From NCBI GenBank assembly GCA_030688025.1, contig JAUYJL010000018.1, forward strand, positions 1 to 42,179: a stretch of 42,179 nucleotides of DNA, in the 5' to 3' direction. Of the stretch, positions 1 through 7,365 are shown one piece after another. This DNA is from Candidatus Peregrinibacteria bacterium (lineage in GTDB: Bacteria; Patescibacteriota; Gracilibacteria; UBA1369; LOWO2-01-FULL-3). The notes beneath the pieces were generated by a model that searched no databases, was not told where the DNA came from, and was given only the letters and a program-made list of their open reading frames with translations. The translations under genes and the position numbers were made by a program. Each line of letters opens with the position of its first letter. Position 1 is the first letter of the stretch.

Positions 1-377
1 GCGGCTGGGGCGTCGGCGGGTGCGTCTTTGTCGCCAGCTGGTGCAGCTTTGTCGTCGGCGCTTATGTCTCCTAGTAGCGACTCACTTGATAAATTTGGCG
101 CAGGCTCTCCATATGGATCGTCTGCTGGTGGTGCGACTTCGGCTTTTTTTGCCGCTAGGCCTGCAGATGGGTCTGCGCCTGCCTCTGCGGTTTTCTTTGT
201 GGCGGCTCCTGGGACTGCTTTGTCCGGCGTTGCGCCTTCTGGCAAGTCTGCGGCGGTATCCGGGGTTGCCTTCAATGGAAGGGGAGTTGCTTCTGGCCCC
301 GAAGCTTGTTGAAAACAAAGGCGATTTTCTTTGCCTAGGGAATTTATTACATTCTCAAATAGATTGAATTTGTGCAT
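1..377 (-). CDS. Ala/Pro-rich hypothetical protein, 3' end beyond window
   Basis: An open frame runs from ATG at 377 leftward to the window edge without a stop, so the gene is cut at its 3' end. The visible 125 residues begin with MHKFNLFENVINSLGKENRL, then become rich in Ala, Pro, Asp and Lys, with many PADAP- and EAGAD-like segments, as expected for a disordered linker or a low-complexity surface region. No signal peptide or catalytic motif is visible. The plus-strand frames over the same bases have atypical composition and are mirror images of this frame. The leader is A-rich with no Shine-Dalgarno motif, as for most genes here. The function is unknown. The codon pattern and the start near the end of the GC-richer stretch support this frame. 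Confidence 0.6.
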   Translation of the reverse strand, partial: MHKFNLFENVINSLGKENRLCFQQASGPEATPLPLKATPDTAADLPEGATPDKAVPGAATKKTAEAGADPSAGLAAKKAEVAPPADDPYGEPAPNLSSESLLGDISADDKAAPAGDKDAPADAPA

Positions 378-415
378 AGTTTTTGTTTTTTATTTTTGTT
401 TTAATTTATATTATG

Positions 416-1507
416 TTATTTTACCATACTTTTGAGTCTGTACGCAAGGTAAAGAAGTTTCTTGAATGCGTGCTCTTGTGGGGTTATGTATGAGAGACGC
501 TTTCCGCCGAATTTGTTTTTGAAGTCGGTGACGCCCGAAAGCTTGTGTTTTTCGTCGTTTTCAGGGGAAATTCCCATAAAATCATACCACTTGAATCCTT
601 CTTTTTTTGCCTCTGTTATGGCGTGCCATTGAAGTAAATATGGGGCCATCGTATTTCTGTATTCGTTTGAAGATGCGCCATAATAATATGTCGCTGTGTC
701 TTTGTAGGTCACGGCGATCATGCCGGCGACGGGGGTGTTTTCGAATTTTGCTAAATATAAAATTGCTTGTTGCGGGAGATTCTCGACCATCGCGGTGTAA
801 ACTTCTTTTGGATGACGAGTGAATCCGTCGCGCTGTGTCGTGTCGCCGAGAAGTTCGTAAAAATCGTCGATGGCTTTTTCTAGTTCTTTTTTGCTTTTAG
901 GCGTGTCGTCGTTTGCTGTGTATTTTTCGATTTTTACGCCTTTTTTCTCCGCAAGTTTTATATTGTATCTGCCTTTTGGTTTCATTTCGGAAAGTAATTC
1001 TTCTTCGGATTTTTCAAGGTCTAAAACAAGTGTATCTTGGGGATAAAATCCTTCTTTGATTTTTCGGAAATTTTTGAAGAGTAGGGAAGCGTGTTTACTT
1101 GTTTTTGCAATAATCGGTGGATCAAAACGGACAAAAATCGAATGTTCCAATTTTGAAAGTTTTGAGATTTCTTCTAAAAGTAGTGAAACTTGTGTGTTTA
1201 TTTCTTTTTCGGTCAGATTTTCGTAATCCAAAAGTGGCCCACGAGAGCCGTAAAACCAAGAATAACCTTTTGGCATTTTGTGACGGATTACGACTGTGCC
1301 ACCAAGGATTTTTAATGCTGGTGCGTTTTTCTTTGGACCGCCTGTTTTCTCATCTGTGAGCGCTACAATCCAATATTGTCCACGACCTTTCATCACTCCT
1401 TGGAAACGTGCCCAAGCTGAAGATTGTTGGATTCCTCCAAGTGGATGATTATTCACAAATTCATCCCAAATGACTTCCTCTGATTTTGCTAAGATTTTGG
1501 CTTTCAT
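416..1507 (-). CDS. FemAB-family peptidoglycan bridge aminoacyltransferase
   Basis: The 363-residue product resembles FemA/FemB/FmhB-type ligases, GNAT-fold enzymes that use aminoacyl-tRNA to add residues to the lipid II stem peptide at the inner face of the membrane. Supporting features are the N-terminal SSAWARF motif (about residues 29-35), a central Lys/Glu-rich region consistent with the helical segment of the family, and a C-terminal stretch with YYYGASSNEYRN followed by WYDFMGI, typical of the second GNAT domain. The length fits the family. The amino acid added and the target cannot be read from sequence. It lies upstream of the edge gene on the same strand, with about 40 bp between them. 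An alternative is a related GNAT ligase with a non-peptidoglycan substrate. Confidence 0.85.
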   Translation of the reverse strand: MKAKILAKSEEVIWDEFVNNHPLGGIQQSSAWARFQGVMKGRGQYWIVALTDEKTGGPKKNAPALKILGGTVVIRHKMPKGYSWFYGSRGPLLDYENLTEKEINTQVSLLLEEISKLSKLEHSIFVRFDPPIIAKTSKHASLLFKNFRKIKEGFYPQDTLVLDLEKSEEELLSEMKPKGRYNIKLAEKKGVKIEKYTANDDTPKSKKELEKAIDDFYELLGDTTQRDGFTRHPKEVYTAMVENLPQQAILYLAKFENTPVAGMIAVTYKDTATYYYGASSNEYRNTMAPYLLQWHAITEAKKEGFKWYDFMGISPENDEKHKLSGVTDFKNKFGGKRLSYITPQEHAFKKLLYLAYRLKSMVK

Positions 1508-1522
1508 CAGGGGAATTTTACG

Positions 1523-1909
1523 CTACTTTTTAAGTTTTTTCCACGCTTTTTGGAGGTTTTTGTCGAAAGTGAGAAGGTCGGCATTGAAAATTTTTGCTGT
1601 TGCCATGTGCATACAATCCGAAAATGATAAATCTTTCAAGTCTTCGAAAAACATTTCATTCGTTAATGCAATTTGATGGCTACTGCTAATTAGAATATTT
1701 GCGTTCATTCTGTGCAATAACTCCAAAAAGTTTTCACATATTGTTATTGAAGCTTTTCTTTTTAATACATTCATAACTTCGATGTACGTGAAATCAAAGA
1801 TTGACACTTTGCTTATGTCTATTGAATCGAATGTATCAATAGCCTTTTCATGCTGTGAATCGCTTTCGTGCAGTGCCGCCACCCAAATTGAGCTATCTAG
1901 GGTTATCAT
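1523..1909 (-). CDS. vapC: VapC-like PIN-domain toxin ribonuclease
   Basis: The 128-residue product is a PIN-domain protein. The expected acidic metal-binding quartet is visible: D5 in MITLDSS, E44 in FTYIEVMNVL, D98 in LSFSDCMHMA and D116 in LLTFDKNL. In VapC toxins these residues bind magnesium and cut RNA, often initiator tRNA or 23S rRNA; the target here is unknown. Its ATG overlaps the stop of the upstream small gene as ATGA, the translational coupling usual for toxin-antitoxin pairs. It is most likely a toxin neutralised by the Phd/YefM-like protein encoded just upstream. Confidence 0.85.
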   Translation of the reverse strand: MITLDSSIWVAALHESDSQHEKAIDTFDSIDISKVSIFDFTYIEVMNVLKRKASITICENFLELLHRMNANILISSSHQIALTNEMFFEDLKDLSFSDCMHMATAKIFNADLLTFDKNLQKAWKKLKK

Positions 1910-2160
1910 TTTTTGAAGTTTTTATACAAAATGTCGTCTATTTCCAAACTTAAATTCTTATTTTTACTCTTGAACGTAAGGCCTTTCAATAAATCTTTTG
2001 CAGAAATTTTATCTGTTGGACCTTTCTCTTCCCATTCACTGTATGGCATAAAAACCCCTTCCGCTTTTCCGTGTCTTTCTATTATCAGAATTTGACTTTT
2101 GGAAGCCAAATTTTTGTAATTCCTTAGAAAATTTCGTACCGTAGTAGTTGTTGTTTTCAT
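1906..2160 (-). CDS. Phd/YefM-like antitoxin of the VapC partner
   Basis: An 84-residue protein starting MKTTTTTVRNF at 2160. The pattern of an N-terminal strand-forming TTVRNFLRNYKNL, then ILIIERHGKAEGVFMPYSEWEE, matches Phd/YefM-type antitoxins, whose N-terminal half dimerises and binds the operator while the C-terminal tail wraps the toxin. The frame is open further upstream to 2229, but the promoter at 2196-2225 lies inside that extension, so the 2160 start is preferred. It is coupled to vapC by a 4-bp overlap. Autoregulation is likely through the palindrome at 2209-2228. Confidence 0.82.
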   Translation of the reverse strand: MKTTTTTVRNFLRNYKNLASKSQILIIERHGKAEGVFMPYSEWEEKGPTDKISAKDLLKGLTFKSKNKNLSLEIDDILYKNFKK

Positions 2161-2195
2161 AATTGCATTGGTTAGTTTTTGCCTACCTGCAATCA

Positions 2196-2225
2196 ATTTT
2201 ACTATGCGTGTCAGACAATTGTCAA
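2196..2225 (-). promoter_or_regulatory. Promoter of the vapB-type/vapC operon
   Basis: On the minus strand TTGACA (2225-2220) is followed after 18 bp by TAAAAT (2201-2196). The predicted transcript starts near 2189 and gives a leader of about 29 nt before the ATG at 2160. Confidence 0.6.
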
Positions 2226-2228
2226 ACA
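2209..2228. promoter_or_regulatory. Candidate autoregulatory operator overlapping the -35 box
   Basis: A perfect 10-bp palindrome GACAATTGTC (2214-2223) is flanked by TGT and ACA at symmetric positions, giving a 20-bp site that covers the -35 hexamer. This is the usual place for a Phd/VapB-type autorepressor site. Binding is inferred. Confidence 0.5.
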
Positions 2229-2269
2229 TTTTATGGTCAAGTTATTTTGTAAAAACGTTGGCATGATAA

Positions 2270-2305
2270 CAGGTCGACATTAAATTTTCGTTAAATAATT
2301 ATAAA
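2270..2305. repeat. 36-bp direct repeat, copy 1
   Basis: The bases 2270-2305 are identical to 2938-2973. The repeat contains the core ATTAAATTTTCGTTAAA, which also occurs at 23624-23640. Copies 1 and 2 bracket the NYN-domain gene in the same orientation. Confidence 0.95.
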
Positions 2306-2406
2306 AAGATTTTGGTTGAAGTTTTTTTGGGAAGGTGTATCATGACGGTAATCACGATGAGAGGCTACCCAAAAGGTTTTGTCCCAAGGTAATGCCTCTT
2401 TTTTTA
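2281..2406 (+). ncRNA. Possible small RNA ending at an intrinsic terminator
   Basis: No plus-strand gene lies here, yet a good plus-strand terminator sits at 2360-2406. Upstream, TTGGCA (2258-2263), a 17-bp spacer and TAAATT (2281-2286) could form a promoter that uses repeat copy 1. A transcript of roughly 110-120 nt would result. This is inferred only from promoter-like and terminator-like signals. Confidence 0.25.
2360..2406 (+). terminator. Intrinsic terminator hairpin with T-run
   Basis: AGAGGC (2360-2365) pairs with GCCTCT (2394-2399), and TACC (2366-2369) pairs with GGTA (2388-2391) with a two-base bulge. A run of T residues follows directly. The hairpin overlaps the 3' end of the NYN gene, which is on the opposite strand. 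Confidence 0.6.
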
Positions 2407-2901
2407 TTGTTCCAGCATTTCTCTCTTCTTATTCAGGAATGTTATGTGTTCGCCAAATTCTCTAAGCAATGAAGAATGTTTGTATTTATTAGGTATTATC
2501 AACCTGCATAATTTATTTTTTTGTTTTAGATGTTTTATCAGACAATGAAAATCCCCGTCGCCCGTCACTATTATAGATTTATCGTAGTTCGCATATTCTA
2601 TCATTGAATGTAAAACTAATTCGGCATCGATATTCCCTTTTATCGTTTCGTTTTTTGCACTTTGTAGTGTTGGCTTAAATATAAGGGAATAACCGGATTG
2701 TCGAAGAAAATTGTAAAGTTTCTGATTGGCTTTCACTAAACCGATGAAGAGATATGCTTTCTTTACCTTAAATTTATCAGACAGATACTTTTTGAACTTT
2801 TTAAAGTCCAGTTTCCAACCCTGATCGCGGATTGAGAGATTCAGATTTTGGCTGTCTATAAAGACATAGATTGTTTCTTTTTGTGGTTGCGTTTCGCTCA
2901 T
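2404..2901 (-). CDS. NYN-domain (PIN-like, LabA/DUF88-type) nuclease
   Basis: The 165-residue product from ATG 2901 has the hallmarks of NYN-domain proteins: an N-terminal strand ending in an Asp (IYVFIDSQNL, D16), a middle KGNIDAELVLHSM helix with acidic residues, and SIIVTGDGDFHCL with the conserved TGDGDF acidic cluster. NYN proteins are PIN-like RNases. A longer frame begins at a TTG at 2928 but lacks conserved features. The gene lies alone between two identical 36-bp direct repeats, with a terminator on each side, so it looks like an independent cassette. Whether it acts in RNA turnover or defence cannot be told from sequence. Confidence 0.85.
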   Translation of the reverse strand: MSETQPQKETIYVFIDSQNLNLSIRDQGWKLDFKKFKKYLSDKFKVKKAYLFIGLVKANQKLYNFLRQSGYSLIFKPTLQSAKNETIKGNIDAELVLHSMIEYANYDKSIIVTGDGDFHCLIKHLKQKNKLCRLIIPNKYKHSSLLREFGEHITFLNKKREMLEQ

Positions 2902-2937
2902 TTGTAAAATGTTAAGAATTATTTTCAATGAGCGTAG

Positions 2938-2973
2938 CAGGTCGACATTAAATTTTCGTTAAATAATTATAAA
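2938..2973. repeat. 36-bp direct repeat, copy 2
   Basis: Identical to 2270-2305 over 36 bp, same orientation. It lies 37 bp upstream of the NYN gene start and next to the terminator of the ftsAZ operon. Confidence 0.95.
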
Positions 2974-2981
2974 GTTTTTCT

Positions 2982-3013
2982 AAAAAACTCTCCTTTTTAG
3001 GGGAGAGCTTTTT
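2982..3013 (-). terminator. Bidirectional intrinsic terminator after ftsZ
   Basis: CTCTCC (2988-2993) pairs with GGAGAG (3002-3007). T-rich tracts flank both sides: six T on the minus strand (2987-2982) and five on the plus strand from 3009. It ends the ftsA-ftsZ transcript and could also stop plus-strand transcription. Confidence 0.8.
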
Positions 3014-3070
3014 CATATCTATTTATTTGGCCTGTGTAGAGAATGAATACCGGTGCGACTTCGTCGCATT

Positions 3071-4234
3071 TTAGTTCATTTTTTGTCTGATGAATGCAGG
3101 GATGTCGAGTTCGTTTTCGGCTTGTTTAAGCGGTGTATTGTCTGAACCTGAGAATGCCGAACGGCTACGAGCTTTCAAAATTGAAGTGTCGTTTTGCTTG
3201 TAATCAAAGCCTGTAGCGACAACTGTGATTTTGATTTCTCCTGTGTATGAATCGTTGATTACTGCACCGAAGATGATATTTGCTTCTGGATCTGCGGCTT
3301 CAGTAATAACTCTAGCGGCTTCATCAACCTCGAACATACTCAAGTCGTTTCCACCGGTAATATTGAATAGAATTCCTTTTGCTCCGTCGATAGAAAGTTC
3401 CAAAAGTGGGCTTTCGATAGCGGCTTTTGCGGCTTCTTCGGCTCTGTTTTCTCCTGTTCCGTAACCAATTCCCATAAGCGCTGAACCTGCGTTTTCCATA
3501 ACGGCTTTTACGTCCGCGAAATCCACATTGATCATTCCATGAACCGTGATCAAGTCAGCAATACCTTGAACGCCTTGTCTTAGAACATCATCAACTACCG
3601 CAAATGCGTCATTTAGCGGAGTTTTCTTGTCTATTATTGAAAGAATCTTGTCGTTTGGAATTGTAATAAGTGTATCAACTTTGTTTTTTAGGTTTTCTAA
3701 TCCTTCTTCCGCCTGGCTCTTTCTCTTGTGTCCTTCGAATGAGAATGGCTTTGTGACAACTGCGACCGTTAGAATGCCCATTTCTCTCGCTATATTAGCG
3801 ATTGCAGGGGCGGCTCCTGTTCCAGTTCCTCCTCCAAGACCACAAGTTACGAAAATCATGTCGCTTCCTTCAAGTGCATCTCTTATTTCATCTATGCTTT
3901 CTTCGGCGGCTTGCCTTCCGATATCAGGGTTTGAACCGGCTCCAAGTCCACGTGTTGTAGCTTTTCCGATATTGATCTTTGTTGGAGCGTCTGAGTGATA
4001 CAAAGCTTGCGCATCCGTATTCACGGAAATGAACTCAACGCCCTTTAATCCTGACTTAATCATGCGATTAATCGCGTTTCCTCCGCCTCCTCCAACTCCG
4101 ATTACCTTTATATTGGCTACCGGTGTGATTTCAGGAGTAACTTCCATTGTTCTTGGTTTTGGTTTTAGAACTACTGATTCTCTGTGTGAAGAGAATAAGT
4201 TTTTAAGGTCTTGTTTGTCATCACGTGTTGCCAT
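3071..4234 (-). CDS. ftsZ: Cell division GTPase FtsZ
   Basis: The 387-residue protein is the tubulin-like GTPase that polymerises into the Z ring at midcell. It carries [17 protein letters not shown] near residue 42, the tubulin signature GGGTGTG at about 134-140, and the T7-loop region around [11 protein letters not shown]. The C-terminal domain is followed by a short linker and the conserved C-terminal peptide [11 protein letters not shown], which binds FtsA and other partners. The linker is short (about 40 residues). It is preceded by ftsA on the same strand, with a 103-bp gap that holds a nested palindrome. The leader has no Shine-Dalgarno motif. A small hairpin at 3054-3068 and a terminator at 2982-3013 follow. 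Confidence 0.98.
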   Translation of the reverse strand: MATRDDKQDLKNLFSSHRESVVLKPKPRTMEVTPEITPVANIKVIGVGGGGGNAINRMIKSGLKGVEFISVNTDAQALYHSDAPTKINIGKATTRGLGAGSNPDIGRQAAEESIDEIRDALEGSDMIFVTCGLGGGTGTGAAPAIANIAREMGILTVAVVTKPFSFEGHKRKSQAEEGLENLKNKVDTLITIPNDKILSIIDKKTPLNDAFAVVDDVLRQGVQGIADLITVHGMINVDFADVKAVMENAGSALMGIGYGTGENRAEEAAKAAIESPLLELSIDGAKGILFNITGGNDLSMFEVDEAARVITEAADPEANIIFGAVINDSYTGEIKITVVATGFDYKQNDTSILKARSRSAFSGSDNTPLKQAENELDIPAFIRQKMN

Positions 4235-4263
4235 GGCATTTTTTTATTAAATGGAAAAGAATT

Positions 4264-4318
4264 ATTACCCATTGCTTGACAATTTGTCAAGGTGAAACTT
4301 AATTTAATAATGGGTAAT
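4264..4318. repeat. Nested palindrome between ftsA and ftsZ
   Basis: The 10-bp arms ATTACCCATT (4264-4273) and AATGGGTAAT (4309-4318) are exact reverse complements. Inside them CTTGAC (4275-4280) pairs with GTCAAG (4286-4291). In the ftsAZ mRNA this would form a two-storey hairpin just upstream of the ftsZ start. It has no T-run, so processing or translation control is more likely than termination. Confidence 0.75.
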
Positions 4319-4337
4319 TTATATCTTTTGGGTGCCT

Positions 4338-5579
4338 TTATGGGAGCAAGTTTTTAAACCAGCTCTTCATATTGTTCAGCCCTTTCTTTAAATTTAGGCC
4401 CTTTAACCCCATTCCTCCATGTGGTCTGCCTTCAAATCTTGATCCCCAAATCAAAAGTCCTATTGCTGTTGCATAGGCAGGGTCGTCAATTTTGTCCACA
4501 ACTCCGTCGTAATTTTGAGGGAATCCAATTTGGGCAGGAAGATTTAGTATTTCGCGTGCAAGGTCTATTATTCCTGGCATTTTTGCGCCAGCTCCCGTAA
4601 GAATTGCTCCGGCAGGAAGCATTCCGTCTCTGTGAATTTTTGTAAGTTCGTCTTTTACTAATAGTAAAATTTCGTGATATCTGGCCTGAATAATTTCTAC
4701 AACTTGTCTCTTTGATACGACATGAACGTCGATTTTGCTCAATAGTGAGAGGTCGATCACTTCTCTGTCATTTACGTCTTCAGGAATTACGCTTCCGTAT
4801 TCGATTTTTAGTTTTTCTGCTGTGTCTATAGACGTGCGAAGACCGATTGCTATGTCATTTGTGACGTTTTCTCCTCCGACTGGAACCATTGATGTGTGAA
4901 GAAGTGCTCCGTCTTCAAAAACGGTGACAGATGTTCCGCCGCATCCAATGTCTATAACCACGACGCCAAGCTCTTTTTGACGCTTTGAAAGAACAGCTTC
5001 GGATGGCGCGAGTGAATTTGGGATGATGTCGTCAATGTCCACTCCGGATTGAAGTACGCATTTTTCAAGATTTTTGATAGTTGGATCGAATCCTGTAATA
5101 ATATGTGTTTCAACTTCGAGGCGAATTCCGGTCATTCCGACAGGATATTTGATGCCCTTTTGTTCGTCTACCGTGAATGTCTTTGGAATAATTCTTAGGA
5201 TTCTTCTGTTGCTTGGAATTGTTACCGCTTGCGCTGCTTCTATCACTCTGTCCACGTCGTCTTCGGAAATCTCATTTTCGGCTTGTGAAACAGCGATAAC
5301 CCCTCTCGAATTTAGAGATTCTATGTGATTTCCGCCAATTCCTAAAAAGATATGGTTTATTGGTTCTCCCGCCATTCTTTCGGCGTCTTCAAGTGATGCC
5401 GAGATACTGTTTATTGTTTCTTCAACGTCTATGACCGCTCCTTTTCTTAGCCCCGTTGATGGAGCTATTCCCACGCCTATAACATTTGTAACCGGAGACT
5501 CATCGTCTTTTACACCAACAACCGTTCTTATTTTTGAGCTACCGATGTCCAGGCTGGCAATAATTTTTGACCTTGCCAT
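4338..5579 (-). CDS. ftsA: Cell division protein FtsA
   Basis: The 413-residue actin-like ATPase tethers FtsZ to the membrane and recruits the divisome. The N-terminal phosphate-1 motif IIASLDIGSSKIRTVVG, the SHS2-type 1C region with GVIAVSQAENEISEDDV, the phosphate-2 motif VVIDIGCGGTSV and the adenosine motif GAILTGAGAKMPGI are all visible. The C-terminus LKKGLNNMKSWFKNLLP is an amphipathic helix that fits the membrane-targeting sequence of the family. ftsZ follows on the same strand. Its own promoter at 5620-5648 lies just after the palindromic element at 5657-5835, which separates it from the exonuclease gene. Confidence 0.97.
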   Translation of the reverse strand: MARSKIIASLDIGSSKIRTVVGVKDDESPVTNVIGVGIAPSTGLRKGAVIDVEETINSISASLEDAERMAGEPINHIFLGIGGNHIESLNSRGVIAVSQAENEISEDDVDRVIEAAQAVTIPSNRRILRIIPKTFTVDEQKGIKYPVGMTGIRLEVETHIITGFDPTIKNLEKCVLQSGVDIDDIIPNSLAPSEAVLSKRQKELGVVVIDIGCGGTSVTVFEDGALLHTSMVPVGGENVTNDIAIGLRTSIDTAEKLKIEYGSVIPEDVNDREVIDLSLLSKIDVHVVSKRQVVEIIQARYHEILLLVKDELTKIHRDGMLPAGAILTGAGAKMPGIIDLAREILNLPAQIGFPQNYDGVVDKIDDPAYATAIGLLIWGSRFEGRPHGGMGLKGLNLKKGLNNMKSWFKNLLP

Positions 5580-5619
5580 ATGCTTGATTTGTAAATTTTA
5601 ATGCCCTTTGCTTTGCTTG

Positions 5620-5648
5620 ATAGTACTAGAAATCCATTTGCGTGACAA
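5620..5648 (-). promoter_or_regulatory. Promoter of ftsA-ftsZ
   Basis: On the minus strand TTGTCA (5648-5643), a 17-bp spacer and TACTAT (5625-5620) precede the ftsA start by about 40 bp. Confidence 0.55.
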
Positions 5649-5656
5649 ATCAAAAA

Positions 5657-5835
5657 AAATTGTTCGGGCCAGTATGCGGGCGGGGGAAATATTTATTTGA
5701 AATTGATGTTATCATTTGTCAGTCCTAACATGTACGGACTGACAAATATTGACTGATCATGATCAGTCAATAAATAACATAAGTAATTTCAAATAAATAT
5801 TTCCCCCACCCGCCATAGATCGGCTCGAACAATTT
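5657..5835. repeat. T-shaped nested palindromic element A
   Basis: Outer arms: AAATTGTTCG (5657-5666) with CGAACAATTT (5826-5835), then 27-nt arms at 5678-5704 and 5785-5811 with one mismatch. Inside are two side hairpins. Hairpin 1 has 11-bp arms (5715-5725 and 5736-5746) closed by the loop TAACATGTAC. Hairpin 2 is a perfect 26-nt palindrome (5747-5772) that begins TATTG and ends CAATA. On the minus strand a T8 run (5659-5652) overlaps and follows the outer stem, so it may also end the exonuclease transcript. The same plan recurs at 7366-7512. Confidence 0.93.
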
Positions 5836-6754
5836 AAAATAATGATTGTTGTTCAACAGAGTTTTCTGCGCGGGCGCGATCTGAATGATTATTGAAGTTT
5901 GTTAATTTTGCGATTAAGCTTTTGAATTCGAATTCTTGAAATAGTGAAATGATTTTTTCTTTGTCATATGCGTGAGAAATACAGGCGTCGATGTCGAGTG
6001 TGACCGGCACACCTCTGACTATTGTTGCGAGATGTAGACTTTGGAATGCGGAGTCTTTGTCTATAGACAATTTTTCCTTTAATTTGCCTTCGATTTCGTC
6101 GATGTGTCTATATATGTTGTCTATTGTTCCATACTTTTGTAATAGCACTAATGCAGTTTTGTCGCCGACGCCATTTACCCCTTTTATATTGTCAGAGCTG
6201 TCGCCTTTTAGGCCTTTTAGCTCAGGGATTTGTTCAGGAGTAAGTCCGTATTTTGCGAATACTTTTGGGATATCGTAAGTGATTGTTTCCGCGATTCCTC
6301 TGACTGGCGTGTAGACAAAGGTTTTTTCGCTGACAAGCTGGATCGCGTCCATGTCGCCGGTGACTATATAGGTGTAGACATCGTCAGATTTTTCGGCTTG
6401 TGTCGCTAGAGTTCCCAAAACATCGTCAGCCTCAAATCCTTCTTTTTCGTAAATCGGAATGCCGAATGCTTCAACTACTCGACGAATCATCGGGATTTGC
6501 TCGTAGAAATCGTCAGGCGCTTTTACTCGCGTTGCTTTGTATTCTTTGTACTCTTCGTGACGAAAAGTCGGGCCTTTCAAGTCGAAAGAAACTGCGATGA
6601 AGTCCGGATGTTCTTTATTTAAAATATTTAAAAGCATTGATGAAAAGCCATAGACTGCGTTTACCAAAGTTCCTTTTGAAGTTTTGAATGGTGGGATTGC
6701 GTGATATGCGCGGTGCATGATTGCGTTGCCGTCGATGAGTATTAATTTCGTCAT
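5834..6754 (-). CDS. 5'-3' exonuclease / flap endonuclease (PolA N-domain type, stand-alone)
   Basis: The 306-residue protein matches the N-terminal 5' nuclease domain of DNA polymerase I, which removes RNA primers and 5' flaps. Visible acidic metal-site segments are D8 in LILIDGN, GFEADDVLGT, TGDMDAIQLV and the helix-hairpin-helix region GDSSDNIKGVNGVGDKTA. No polymerase domain follows, so this is a free-standing enzyme of the YpcP/ExoIX kind in length. The last residues EQQSLF resemble a beta-clamp-binding motif (consensus QLSLF), which suggests recruitment to the replication clamp. The stop codon sits at the right end of palindromic element A. Its promoter overlaps the divergent promoter of the next gene. 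Confidence 0.93.
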   Translation of the reverse strand: MTKLILIDGNAIMHRAYHAIPPFKTSKGTLVNAVYGFSSMLLNILNKEHPDFIAVSFDLKGPTFRHEEYKEYKATRVKAPDDFYEQIPMIRRVVEAFGIPIYEKEGFEADDVLGTLATQAEKSDDVYTYIVTGDMDAIQLVSEKTFVYTPVRGIAETITYDIPKVFAKYGLTPEQIPELKGLKGDSSDNIKGVNGVGDKTALVLLQKYGTIDNIYRHIDEIEGKLKEKLSIDKDSAFQSLHLATIVRGVPVTLDIDACISHAYDKEKIISLFQEFEFKSLIAKLTNFNNHSDRARAENSVEQQSLF

Positions 6755-6784
6755 TATTTCAGGGTTTTGTCAAGAAGTAGTATG

Positions 6785-6813
6785 TCGACATTTGCCCTAT
6801 TATAGGGTATAAT
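6785..6813 (+). promoter_or_regulatory. Promoter of the 6841 gene with internal palindromes
   Basis: TCGACA (6785-6790), a 17-bp spacer and TATAAT (6808-6813). The spacer contains CCCTATTATAGGG (6795-6807), an inverted repeat that could be an operator. Confidence 0.55.
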
Positions 6814-6827
6814 TTCCTAATTAACAA
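6799..6827 (-). promoter_or_regulatory. Divergent promoter of the exonuclease gene
   Basis: On the minus strand TTGTTA (6827-6822), a 17-bp spacer and TATAAT (6804-6799). It overlaps the plus-strand promoter, so the two genes probably compete for polymerase. Confidence 0.5.
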
Positions 6828-6840
6828 AAATAAAAACAAA

Positions 6841-7359
6841 ATGAAAACCAAACCTGTAGACCTACTTATCAAAGACAAATCAGAGGCGAAGAACAAACTT
6901 TCTTCAATGCTGAAATTCCACATAAAGAAGCCACTTATTGCGCTTTTTGTAGACAAGGAGTTGAGTGAGATGGAAGAAAGAAATTTGACGATTATTTTGG
7001 ATGGAATAAAAGATTTGGAGGCGACTGTCATCGCGATTGCGGACACGAATTCTGAAATTTTTGCTGACGTAAAAACGATGGAATATAACAGAATGAACAG
7101 ACATTATCTTCTTGAGGCGGCGGACATTGCGCTCGTATTTTCTTTTACTGACGTAGAAGAAATTCTTGCTAATGGAATTATCCCCGTAAGTTACGAAAGG
7201 CCGGAAGTGAAAAATTATGATCCAAATCATGAAAGCGGAAATGCTTTCATTTATAAAACAGCTTCGCCTTGGAGTGTTTTCGCGGCATTAGTGAGGGCAG
7301 TAGAAACTTTCAAATTTCCATACGACTGGAAACACATTATCAGACAGGGGTTGATATAG
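6841..7359 (+). CDS. Conserved hypothetical, resembling a glycosyltransferase C-terminal half
   Basis: The 172-residue protein has no clear family by eye. An N-terminal charged helix (LLIKDKSEAKNKL) is followed by alternating strands (PLIALFVDKE, LTIILDGIKDL, ATVIAIADTN, ADIALVFSFTDVEEIL), as in a Rossmann-like fold. The C-terminal segment GNAFIYKTASPWSVFAALVR resembles the end of GT5 glycogen/starch synthases, where a GFVF-type strand is followed by a helix and a Trp. It is far too short to be a full GT-B enzyme. It may be a relic or a small nucleotide-sugar-binding protein. It is divergent from the exonuclease gene and followed by palindromic element B. The leader lacks a Shine-Dalgarno motif. 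Confidence 0.7.
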   Translation: MKTKPVDLLIKDKSEAKNKLSSMLKFHIKKPLIALFVDKELSEMEERNLTIILDGIKDLEATVIAIADTNSEIFADVKTMEYNRMNRHYLLEAADIALVFSFTDVEEILANGIIPVSYERPEVKNYDPNHESGNAFIYKTASPWSVFAALVRAVETFKFPYDWKHIIRQGLI

Positions 7360-7365
7360 TTGCAC

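Noticed and set aside
20-367. Plus-strand Leu/Arg-rich frame at the left edge
   Set aside because: Its composition is unnatural, and the minus-strand frame from ATG 377 explains the same bases better.
2270-2973. Repeat copies as canonical dif sites
   Set aside because: Only the XerD-like arm matches (9 of 11). The XerC arm and 6-bp spacing do not fit the 28-bp dif form.
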